Positions 1 through 6,463 of a stretch of 36,276 nucleotides of DNA are shown here, piece by piece. The stretch is from J084 sp964471405. GTDB lineage: Bacteria; Pseudomonadota; Alphaproteobacteria; Sphingomonadales; Rhodothalassiaceae. The DNA is taken from NCBI GenBank assembly GCA_964471405.1, contig CAYYGH010000022.1:1-36276 (forward strand), in the 5' to 3' direction. The notes beneath the pieces were generated by a model, which saw nothing but the letters and a program-made list of their open reading frames with translations, was not told the origin of the DNA and did no database searches. Position 1 is the stretch's first letter. Each line of letters opens with the position of its first letter. A program made the position numbers and the translations under genes.

Positions 1-54
1 AGCGTGTTGGGGCCACAATGCCCCTCGTGGGTTCGAATCCCACCCGCTCCGCCA
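1..54 (+). tRNA. tRNA-Ser, 3' part (5' end outside window)
   Basis: The window opens inside a tRNA. Visible are the 3' strand of an anticodon stem (gcgtg), a long class II variable arm with a GGGGC/GCCCC stem, a T arm (GTGGG TTCGAAT CCCAC), the acceptor strand CCGCTCC, discriminator G and an encoded CCA ending at 54. A long variable arm with discriminator G is typical of tRNA-Ser rather than tRNA-Leu, which has A. The anticodon is upstream of the window. The 'a' just before the stem strand would suit a GGA isoacceptor, but this is a guess. Confidence 0.85.
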
Positions 55-75
55 GATCATTCCGCCAGGATGATC
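55..75 (+). terminator. trailer hairpin directly after tRNA-Ser
   Basis: An inverted repeat begins right after the CCA: GATCATTC pairs with GGATGATC (one G-U pair) around a five-base loop. It may terminate or protect the tRNA transcript. No U-tract follows, so a classical intrinsic terminator is not shown. Confidence 0.3.
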
Positions 76-145
76 GGGCCATATCCTGTCCATGCAGGGA
101 CCCTCCGGCAGGCGCACCGTGTTCCGTGATCCATTTCTCCCATCC

Positions 146-175
146 TTGCGCCATCGATAGCTCTGGTGATATAGC
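146..175 (+). promoter_or_regulatory. candidate sigma-70 promoter of the HTH gene
   Basis: TTGCGC (146-151) and TATAGC (170-175) are separated by 18 bp, about 70 bp ahead of the HTH regulator start. Regulators of this type often repress their own promoter, but no clear operator palindrome is visible. Confidence 0.4.
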
Positions 176-244
176 CGGAGCGGGGCGCATGGCGGAAAGG
201 GGGGCGACTTGCGGCAGGCGTGAAGGGATGAACAGGTGGCTGGC

Positions 245-559
245 ATGACGAACAGGGACAAGCCCTCCGCATCCAGGCGGGCGGTACGCCGCGGGCAGGA
301 TCTGGAACCCGTGCGGGAATGCGTCGCTCTGGAGGAGGAGGGAGCGCTTGTGGCGGCCTTGACCCGCACGCGCATTCGGGCGGGCCTCTCGCAGGCCGCT
401 CTGGCGCGGCGGATGGGCACGACGCAGTCGGCCATTGCGCGGCTGGAGAGCGGGCGGCTGACGCCGTCGCTGGGAACCCTGCGTCGTTATGCGGAAGGAA
501 CGGGGATGCGGGTGCGGATCATCCTCGAACCGGCGGAGCCCGGCCCGTCTTCCGCCTGA
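245..559 (+). CDS. XRE/HigA-type helix-turn-helix regulator
   Basis: A 104-residue protein with an XRE-family HTH at about residues 39-95. The core runs from 'TRTRIRAGLSQAALARRMG' through 'TTQSAIARLESG' to 'LGTLRRYAEGTG'. This is the pattern of small transcriptional repressors and HigA-type antitoxins. The ATG at 245 is chosen because aggtgg (234-239) lies five bases upstream; a GTG at 236 would lie inside that ribosome binding site. About 38 charged residues precede the HTH. In a HigBA pair the toxin gene normally lies just upstream, but here there is only tRNA trailer and promoter, and the next gene downstream is rpmB. It is therefore either a solitary regulator or an orphan antitoxin. Its targets are unknown. 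Confidence 0.8.
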   Translation: MTNRDKPSASRRAVRRGQDLEPVRECVALEEEGALVAALTRTRIRAGLSQAALARRMGTTQSAIARLESGRLTPSLGTLRRYAEGTGMRVRIILEPAEPGPSSA

Positions 560-694
560 ACGGCGGTCCGCGCGACGCGGGAGCCCCGAGGAAGGACATC
601 CGCCGGCTTGTCGCGCTGTCCGGCCCGGATTCGCCACCTCTTCCTGCCGCTCCTCTTCTGTCGGTCTTTCTTCCGCTTCCCCTCGGCAATGCTC

Positions 695-723
695 TTGACG
701 GCGGTCCCATGCTTGGCTTAAGG
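695..723 (+). promoter_or_regulatory. candidate rpmB promoter
   Basis: TTGACG (695-700, as cTTGACg) and a weak -10, TTAAGG (718-723), are separated by 17 bp and lie about 150 bp before rpmB. A strong TTGAC -35 with a poor -10 is common for alphaproteobacterial ribosomal genes. The rest of the gene-free stretch 560-874 shows no credible ORF, RNA gene or repeat. Confidence 0.35.
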
Positions 724-874
724 GGCGGCGGACTTGCCGGCCGTCCCGCAGGGGATGATGCCGGAAAGGGTGGTTGTGCAGCCCACAGTGAAAGAGTGCC
801 GGCATTCCTGCCAGGATGGTGGTGAACGGCTCTCATCATGAGAAAGTGAACCGGGAAGACGAGGATCGAAGGCC

Positions 875-1162
875 ATGTCGCGGGTATGCGAACTGACGGG
901 CAAGCGGGTGCGCACGGGCATGAATGTCAGCCACAGCCACATCCGCACCAAGCGGCGCTTCAAGCCCAATCTGCAGACGGTGCGGCTGTGGAGCGATGCC
1001 CTGGGCCAGAAGATCCGCTTCCGGATCGCGGCATCCACCCTGCGCTCGGTGGATCACAACGAGGGGCTGGACCGCTTCCTGCTCAAGGCCGACGACCGTC
1101 AGCTCAGCCCCCGCGCCCGGCGCATCAAGGCGCTCATCCGCGCCCGTCTTGCCAACGAGTAG
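875..1162 (+). CDS. rpmB: 50S ribosomal protein L28
   Basis: A 95-residue basic protein with the L28 pattern. The N-terminus 'MSRVCELTGKRV' is followed by 'NVSHSHIRTKRRFKPNLQ', a central 'DALGQKIRFRIAASTLRSVDHN' stretch (split here by eye) and a C-terminal 'LSPRARRIKALIRARL' helix. Length matches alphaproteobacterial L28 (about 95-100 residues). L28 is a late-assembling component of the large ribosomal subunit. The ATG at 875 aligns with the family N-terminus; no strong Shine-Dalgarno sequence is obvious beyond 'ggatcgaagg'. It is a single-gene unit here, without rpmG, with a hairpin following. Confidence 0.96.
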   Translation: MSRVCELTGKRVRTGMNVSHSHIRTKRRFKPNLQTVRLWSDALGQKIRFRIAASTLRSVDHNEGLDRFLLKADDRQLSPRARRIKALIRARLANE

Positions 1163-1169
1163 GACAACG

Positions 1170-1192
1170 GCCTGCCGGGCGCAGGCTTCCTT
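1170..1192 (+). terminator. candidate rpmB terminator
   Basis: GCCTGC (1170-1175), loop CGGGC and GCAGGC (1181-1186) form a perfect 6-bp GC stem eight bases after the rpmB stop. It is followed by TTCCTT and a little later CTTTT. The T-rich tail is imperfect, so termination may be partial. The next gene converges on it. Confidence 0.5.
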
Positions 1193-1260
1193 CCGGCTTT
1201 TGGCGCGGTAGCCCACCCCTTCCGTCGGCTGGACCATCCGGTCGGTCCTGAAGCGCAAGG

Positions 1261-2439
1261 CTAGTCCGAAGACGGCTTCAGACGCGGGGCGTTTGCCCAG
1301 AGGAATGTCATCAGCAGGGTCCGCTGGCTGCGTCGGTAGTTGTCGTCGCTCATCAGGAGGATGCGGGCGCGGCCGTCGGGATTTGTCTCCACCCACAGGC
1401 CTTCGAAATTGTCGACGGTCACCGGTGCCGCAAGCCGGCCCAGCACGCGCCCCTTGAGCAGGGCGCCGGGGCGGATGCGGCCAAGGGGGATGGCGAGCAC
1501 GGCCGCCTCCACGCCGGTCATCACCCGATAGCGTCGTTCAAGCAGGATCACGCAGCAGCCGGGCCAGAGGGCGGCAGCAGTCGGGGCGAAACCCTCCTCG
1601 AAGGGCTGGAGGGCAAGGGCCTGTGCCCGCTCCGCACCCTGGCCGGATCCGCTGCCGGAGGAGATGTCCACCAGCCAGGCTTGCAGGGCGTTCCCGCCAT
1701 GATGGGGTGCCGACGCTCCTTCGGAAAACAGAAGAAGCCGGCCGGGGTGCAGTTCCACCGCCGCCTCGATGCCGCGATTGGCGGGGTGTCGCAGCACCAT
1801 TTTCGGGACCCGCAGCGGCTCGGCCATCGCCACCATCGTGGCAAGAAAGGGTGGGCCATGGGTGCCCACCGGATAGGTCCACAGCCGGTGCCAGTGCTCG
1901 AAGGCCACAAGGAGCCGCGGGCCGAGGCGGCCGGACAGGGGCGCAAGGGCTTCCGCATCCTCGCCGGCGGGGGTGAGAGAATCGCCTCGAAAATCGCGGA
2001 TGGGGCCCATCACGACGCTTCCCAGCCCCCTCGGAATGCCGGTGCGGTCGCGCTGCAGCTCGGCCCGCATCCAGAAGCCGTTGTCGGAGACCGCAAGCAG
2101 GGTCCGGCCCCGGCTGTCGAGAACAAAGCCGGAAAAGCCGCCGAAACGCTCGTCATGTCCATGAATCTGCAGGCCGGACAGAAAGACCAGCTCCCCCACC
2201 CGGCGCGATTGCATCGGGGCCGCAGGAGTATAAAGATCCACCGCCGCCACCGTCGTCTTGACGGCGAACAGCCCCTTCGCATCAAGCGCGGCAGGAGCAA
2301 GGGGTCGGGATTCCGCTCCTCCCGCAGAAGCGCCCGCCAGCGCAGTTTCGCCCATGCTGCCGGCCGCCTGTGCCGGCATCGCCCGCAAGAGTATGGCGAT
2401 CGCAATGGCGGTTCCGTATCGCAAAAGCTTTTGCATCAT
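1261..2439 (-). CDS. secreted esterase-like protein of the phytase-like superfamily
   Basis: A 392-residue protein. Residues 1-26 form a signal peptide: basic 'MMQKLLRYG', a hydrophobic 'AIAIAILL' core and a likely AQA|AG cleavage, so it acts in the periplasm or outside. The mature part has the motifs of the 'esterase-like activity of phytase' domain: 'GELVFLSGLQIHG', 'FGGFSGFVLDSRGRTLLAVSDNG', 'DAEALA', 'NRGIEAAVEL', 'VDNFEGLWVE' and 'ILLMSDDN'. These recur like beta-propeller blades. Family members are annotated as phytases or esterases, but activity is rarely proven, so the substrate is unknown. Two ATG codons (2439 and 2436) follow GGGAAG. The second has better spacing; the difference is one residue. 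It converges on rpmB and diverges from the methyltransferase gene. Confidence 0.8.
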   Translation of the reverse strand: MMQKLLRYGTAIAIAILLRAMPAQAAGSMGETALAGASAGGAESRPLAPAALDAKGLFAVKTTVAAVDLYTPAAPMQSRRVGELVFLSGLQIHGHDERFGGFSGFVLDSRGRTLLAVSDNGFWMRAELQRDRTGIPRGLGSVVMGPIRDFRGDSLTPAGEDAEALAPLSGRLGPRLLVAFEHWHRLWTYPVGTHGPPFLATMVAMAEPLRVPKMVLRHPANRGIEAAVELHPGRLLLFSEGASAPHHGGNALQAWLVDISSGSGSGQGAERAQALALQPFEEGFAPTAAALWPGCCVILLERRYRVMTGVEAAVLAIPLGRIRPGALLKGRVLGRLAAPVTVDNFEGLWVETNPDGRARILLMSDDNYRRSQRTLLMTFLWANAPRLKPSSD

Positions 2440-2535
2440 CTCTTCCCGCCCCGCTAGATGCAGGCGGGCGGGCTGCATGGTCAAGCGGCCGGATGCAGGA
2501 CGGCAGATGAGGACGGGGAAGATGGACGGGTAAGG

Positions 2536-3384
2536 ATGGCCGACGAGCTGTTCGATCGCGCTCTTTTGCGGCGTCGACGCGCCCGGCATGCGCCGAGCGA
2601 CCGGAATGCCGACAGCTTCTTTCTGCACGAGGCGGCCGAGCGTCTGCTTGCCGAACGCCTCGCCGATCATCGCAGAGGCTGGCGGCGGGCGCTGGTGATG
2701 GGGGTCGTGCGCGCCCTCTCCGTGCCGGCTGAAACGGTGATCCATGCCGACCTGACGGCCGAGCGGCTCCCCGGCCGGGCCGGTCTCGTGTGCGACGATG
2801 CCGCTCTGCCGCTTGCCGATGACAGCCTGGATCTCGTGGTATCGAGCATGCTGCTTCACTGGGCCAATGACCCGCCGGCGGTGCTGGCGGAAGCCCGGCG
2901 GGTGCTGAGACCGGACGGCCTTTTCCTCGCCATCGCCCTGGGCGAGGAGACGCTGCGCGAGCTGCGGGCTGCCCTCTATGAGGCCGAAGACGCGATCTCG
3001 GGCGGCATCCATCCGCGGGTCATTCCCTTCCTGCCGCTCAGGCAGGCGGGCGATCTTCTGCAGCGGGCGGGATTCGCCCTGCCGGTCGTGGATCTCGAAC
3101 CGCTTGTGGTGCGCTACCATGCGCCGGAACGGCTTCTGGCCGACATCCGGGCTATGGGCGAATCCCAGGTGCTGACATCCCGTTCACCCTGGTCGCGCCG
3201 GCTTCAGGCGGCCACGCTTGCCGCCCTTGATGCCCGACGCGATGCACAGGGACTCATCCCCGTGACCTTTCATTTCATCGTGATGGCCGGCTTCAAGCCG
3301 GCACCCGGGCAACCGCAGCCGGCGCGCCGCGGCAGCGGCCGGGTCTCGCTCGCTGCCGTGCTGGGACGCCATCCCAGGGGATGA
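2536..3384 (+). CDS. NDUFAF5-like SAM-dependent methyltransferase
   Basis: A 282-residue class I methyltransferase-like protein. The N-terminal 'LFDRALLRRRRARHA' and 'FFLHEAAERLLAERL' resemble the bacterial relatives of NDUFAF5, a complex I assembly factor that modifies an arginine of the NDUFS7 subunit. The post-I region 'DDAALPLADDSLDLVVSSM', the following 'LLHWANDPPAVLAEARRVL' and 'RPDGLFLAIALGE' are well kept. The odd part is motif I. The glycine-rich SAM loop expected near residues 53-60 reads 'ALVMGVVRALSV', with only one glycine. SAM binding may be altered or lost. The start at 2536 is chosen because homology begins at 'MADELFDRAL'; in-frame sequence upstream to 2458 has no family character. 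Complex I assembly is an inference from the family, supported weakly by another complex I-type protein at 18138-19133. Confidence 0.75.
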   Translation: MADELFDRALLRRRRARHAPSDRNADSFFLHEAAERLLAERLADHRRGWRRALVMGVVRALSVPAETVIHADLTAERLPGRAGLVCDDAALPLADDSLDLVVSSMLLHWANDPPAVLAEARRVLRPDGLFLAIALGEETLRELRAALYEAEDAISGGIHPRVIPFLPLRQAGDLLQRAGFALPVVDLEPLVVRYHAPERLLADIRAMGESQVLTSRSPWSRRLQAATLAALDARRDAQGLIPVTFHFIVMAGFKPAPGQPQPARRGSGRVSLAAVLGRHPRG

Positions 3385-3422
3385 GCCATGCCCCACCGGG
3401 CGCTTTCCCCTCCTTCCGCTGG

Positions 3423-3551
3423 ACCCGCCGGTCAAGCCGGCGGGTGACGAAAGGAAGGTGGCGGGTGACGACAGGGAGTTGGCGGATGAGGGCGCGAAAA
3501 GAGTGTCGGTGGGTGACGAAAGGGAGATGTCGGCGGGTGGCAAGGGGAGAG
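3423..3551. repeat. REP-like palindrome followed by degenerate tandem copies
   Basis: A perfect hairpin, ACCCGCCGG (3423-3431), loop TCAAG, CCGGCGGGT (3437-3445), is the type of 'GTCAAGCC'-centred palindrome scattered through alphaproteobacterial genomes. Its right arm leads into five imperfect copies of GGCGGGTGACGAAAGGGAG, at 3439-3459, 3460-3480, 3481-3507, 3508-3531 and 3532-3551. Two units are exactly 21 bp; the others vary by insertion. It lies between convergent genes, a usual place for such elements. Confidence 0.6.
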
Positions 3552-3630
3552 GACGGGCAGGTGGCAGGAGAGGACGTCCTGCCGGCAGCGTGGGATGGGG
3601 GCGCGGGGTGATGAGGCGTGGCTGCGGGAC

Positions 3631-4461
3631 TCAGGCAAGCAGATCGTCGAAATCCGGTGTATCACCTGCGAGCGCGGCGGCGGCGCCCTTCATGATGTCC
3701 TGACCGATCAGCATGCCGGCATTCCAGACGGCGACATGGCGCAGCCCGTCTTCTATGCTGTGGTCGCGGGCATGGTTCAGCATTTCCTTGGTGCCGGCCA
3801 CCGCCAGCGGGCTTTTGGCGGCGATCTCGCGGGCAAGCGCGAAGGCCGCCTTGTGCATGTCCTCCCTTGAGGGGGCAAGTGCGTTGACGAAGCCCCAGCG
3901 GTGGGCCTCTTCCGCTTTCATGCGCCGGCCGGTGTAGGCGAGCTCGCGCAGGATGCCATGGGGCAGAAGATGGGGCGCCCGCTGAAGCGTGCCGACGTCG
4001 GCAACCATGCCGATGTTGATCTCCTGGATGGCGAAGAAGGCATCCTGGGATGCAAGGCGGATGTCGCAGGCCGCCACCATGTCCACCCCCGCGCCCAGGC
4101 AGGCGCCGTGGACGGCAGCGATCACCGGCTTGCGGCAGCGTTCCAGACAGCTGAAGGTTTCCTGCATCTGACGGATGCGCCGGTAAAGGCGCTCCCGCTG
4201 ACGGGCCGGATCGGCCTGCGGGTCGGGCGCGAAAGCCTGGAAGATCGCAAGATCGATACCGGCCGTGAAATGCTTGCCCACACCCGAGATGATGATCACG
4301 CGCACGCCGGTGTCCGCATCCAGCCGGTCGATCAGGCGCGGGAGCTCTTCCCAGAAGGGCGCGGACAGGGCATTGGCGCGCGCCGGGTTGTTGATCCGGA
4401 CATGCGCGATCGGCCCATGATGCTCGCACAGGAGAATGGCATCCCCGTCATTCGCATCCAT
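3631..4461 (-). CDS. crotonase-family protein, ECH1-type dienoyl-CoA isomerase
   Basis: A 276-residue enoyl-CoA hydratase/isomerase family protein. The oxyanion-hole segments are 'KHFTAGIDL' (about 63-71) and 'HGACLGAGVDM' (118-128). Three acidic residues, Asp127, Glu147 and Asp155, keep the 20- and 8-residue spacing I recall for the catalytic acids of mammalian ECH1. The stretch 'ADVGTLQR' is nearly identical to ECH1, as is 'RDHSIEDGLRHVAVWNAGML'. ECH1 converts delta3,5- to delta2,4-dienoyl-CoA in beta-oxidation of unsaturated fatty acids, so that is the likely reaction. The start at 4461 follows an AAGGAGAAGG ribosome binding site; an upstream ATG at 4491 has none. No other beta-oxidation genes are adjacent. 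It lies 45 bp downstream of the aminopeptidase gene, in the same direction, and may share its transcript. Confidence 0.85.
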   Translation of the reverse strand: MDANDGDAILLCEHHGPIAHVRINNPARANALSAPFWEELPRLIDRLDADTGVRVIIISGVGKHFTAGIDLAIFQAFAPDPQADPARQRERLYRRIRQMQETFSCLERCRKPVIAAVHGACLGAGVDMVAACDIRLASQDAFFAIQEINIGMVADVGTLQRAPHLLPHGILRELAYTGRRMKAEEAHRWGFVNALAPSREDMHKAAFALAREIAAKSPLAVAGTKEMLNHARDHSIEDGLRHVAVWNAGMLIGQDIMKGAAAALAGDTPDFDDLLA

Positions 4462-4506
4462 GACCGATCCTTCTCCTTCAGTTCCATGCACCTGCCCGCG
4501 CGGGGG

Positions 4507-6300
4507 CTAGCCGATCTGGGCCGTCATCCTTTTGAGCCAGCTGCGGGTGTCCTCGTCCAGAAGGGAACCGAGGTCTTCCCGGACCCTTGCATGGTAGCGG
4601 TCCAGCCAGTGCCGCTCGTCTTCATCCAGCATCTCTTTTACGATCAATCGCCGATCGATCGGGGCGCGGGTCAATGTCCGGAAGCGGTAGAGGTGGCGGC
4701 CATCGGGGCCGTCCTCGTCCGGTTCCACGACGACGAGATTTTCGATCCGGATGCCATAGGCGCCCGCCCGATAGTAGCCCGGCTCGTTGGAGAGAATCAT
4801 GCCGGGTTTGAGCGGCACCATGCTGGCCGCCTTGGCAATGCGCTGGGGGCCTTCATGAACGGAAAGATAGGAGCCGACGCCATGGCCCGTGCCGTGGTCA
4901 TAGTCCAGCCCCTCCTGCCACAGCGGCCGGCGGGCGATGGCATCGAGCTGCTGGCCCGCGGTGCCAGCCGGAAAGCGGGTGCGGGCGAGAGCGATGTGGC
5001 CCTTGAGCACGAGGGTGAAATGCCGCCGCGCCTCCTCCGGCACCTTGCCCACGGGCACGGTGCGGGTGATGTCGGTGGTGCCGTCCAGATACTGGCCGCC
5101 GGAATCGATGAGAAAGAGCATGCCCGGCTCAAGCCGGCGGTTGGTTTTCTCGCTTACCCGGTAGTGGACGATCGCGCCATTTGCTCCGGCACCCACGATG
5201 CTGTCGAATGACAGATCGATGAAACGATCCTGCTGCCGCCGCAGGGCCTCCAGCCGGGCGGCCGCCGTCAGCTCGTCGATCTCCTCGCCGGCCGCGATCG
5301 CCCTGTCCAGCCAGGCAAGGAAGGTGGTGACTGCCGCGCCGTCCCGCAGATGGGCGGCCTCGGCGCCGGCGATCTCCGTCGGATTCTTGCAGGCTTTGGG
5401 CAGTACGCAGGGATCTTCCCCCTCCACCAGGGCAAGGCCTGCCGCCTCGAGCGCCTGGAAGACGGCCACGCTCTGGGTTGCCGGATCCGCCAGCACGGGG
5501 CCCGCCTGCGCGTCAAGACCGGCCAGATGCGTGAAAAAGGCGTCATAATCATGAAGGGTGACGTCATCCCCCAGATGGCGCCTGAGCTCCTCGGTGACCT
5601 TGCGGGGGGATATGAACAGATCCGCGCGCCCGTCCGCATGCAGCAGCGCAAAGGCCATCACCACGGGCGTGTGCAGCACATCTTCTCCCCGGATGTTGAA
5701 AAGCCAGGCGATGGAATCGAGGGCGGTGATCACGGCCGTCCGCGCCCCCCTGCTTGCGATATCCTCGCCCAGACGACGGCGCTTGTCCGCGCTTTCCTCG
5801 CCTGAAAAGGACAGCGGATGGGGGCGAGCCGGGGCCGCAGGCGGAGGCGGCTGATCCTTCCAGAGAATGTCGATGGGATTGGTCTGGCAGCCGATGAGCG
5901 TGATCCCCTTCGGGGCCAGCCGGCGAGAGGCCTTCTCGAACCAGGCCTGGGGATGGAGCTTCGCATCGAAACCGATGCGCGCTCCCGGCCGGGCATGGGT
6001 GAAGATCCAGCTGACGGGATCGTCGGCCGGGATGTCGCAATGCTCGTAAAGAGAATCGGGCACCTCTTCAGCCGCCTGGAGCGTGTAGCGGCCGTCAACG
6101 AAAAGGGCGGCCGGACCTTCAGTCAGGACCACTGCCGTGCCGGCCGAGCCCGTAAAGCCCGTCAGCCATTCCAGTCGGCGGGCATAGGCCGGCACATATT
6201 CGCTGCCATGCTCATCCGTCAGCGGCACGATGAAGCCGTCAAGATTGCGCATGCGCAAGGATTCACGCAGCGCTTCCAGTCTTTCCCGCTGCTCGCTCAC
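4507..6300 (-). CDS. Xaa-Pro aminopeptidase (M24B, three-domain type)
   Basis: A 597-residue cytosolic metallopeptidase that removes an N-terminal residue preceding proline. It has the long eukaryotic-like architecture: two creatinase N-terminal domains (about 1-310), a catalytic pita-bread domain (about 315-530) and a C-terminal extension. The start 'LDGFIVPLTDEHGSEYVP' is characteristic. The five metal ligands are visible as Asp399 and Asp410 ('IDSGGQYLDGTTDITRT'), His473 ('GTGHGVG'), Glu506 ('NEPGYY') and Glu520 ('RIENL'). E. coli PepP is shorter (about 440 residues), so that symbol is not applied. The gene diverges from ptrB across 163 bp; both encode proline- or basic-site peptidases used in peptide turnover. 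No signal peptide. Confidence 0.93.
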   Translation of the reverse strand: MSEQRERLEALRESLRMRNLDGFIVPLTDEHGSEYVPAYARRLEWLTGFTGSAGTAVVLTEGPAALFVDGRYTLQAAEEVPDSLYEHCDIPADDPVSWIFTHARPGARIGFDAKLHPQAWFEKASRRLAPKGITLIGCQTNPIDILWKDQPPPPAAPARPHPLSFSGEESADKRRRLGEDIASRGARTAVITALDSIAWLFNIRGEDVLHTPVVMAFALLHADGRADLFISPRKVTEELRRHLGDDVTLHDYDAFFTHLAGLDAQAGPVLADPATQSVAVFQALEAAGLALVEGEDPCVLPKACKNPTEIAGAEAAHLRDGAAVTTFLAWLDRAIAAGEEIDELTAAARLEALRRQQDRFIDLSFDSIVGAGANGAIVHYRVSEKTNRRLEPGMLFLIDSGGQYLDGTTDITRTVPVGKVPEEARRHFTLVLKGHIALARTRFPAGTAGQQLDAIARRPLWQEGLDYDHGTGHGVGSYLSVHEGPQRIAKAASMVPLKPGMILSNEPGYYRAGAYGIRIENLVVVEPDEDGPDGRHLYRFRTLTRAPIDRRLIVKEMLDEDERHWLDRYHARVREDLGSLLDEDTRSWLKRMTAQIG

Positions 6301-6463
6301 GACCTGTCGTCTCCCGTTTCCTGGCCCAGAAGCCCCCGTCGCATTCTGCCGCCGCTATCGCATCCGGGCGGGGCAAAGGCAAGAGGCGGGCTTGCATCAT
6401 GGATTTCTTGCCGCAATGAAGGGCCCGCGAACAAGGCATGGCGACGGAAAGGCAGAGACGGCA

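Noticed and set aside
55..244. Toxin partner for the HigA-type regulator, or an integrative element at the tRNA-Ser 3' end
   Set aside because: The gap is too short for a toxin gene, and there is no integrase or repeated tRNA end in the window.
319..825. A 168-codon plus-strand frame overlapping the HTH gene and running toward rpmB
   Set aside because: It is the shifted frame of the HTH gene, and past 560 it is composition-driven without any motif.
3439..3551. Tandem units considered as a CRISPR array
   Set aside because: Units are imperfect and adjoining without unique spacers of constant length, and there are no cas genes.
3901..5211. A 436-codon plus-strand frame across the crotonase and aminopeptidase genes
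   Set aside because: It spans two well-identified minus-strand genes and their gap, so it cannot be a real gene together with them.
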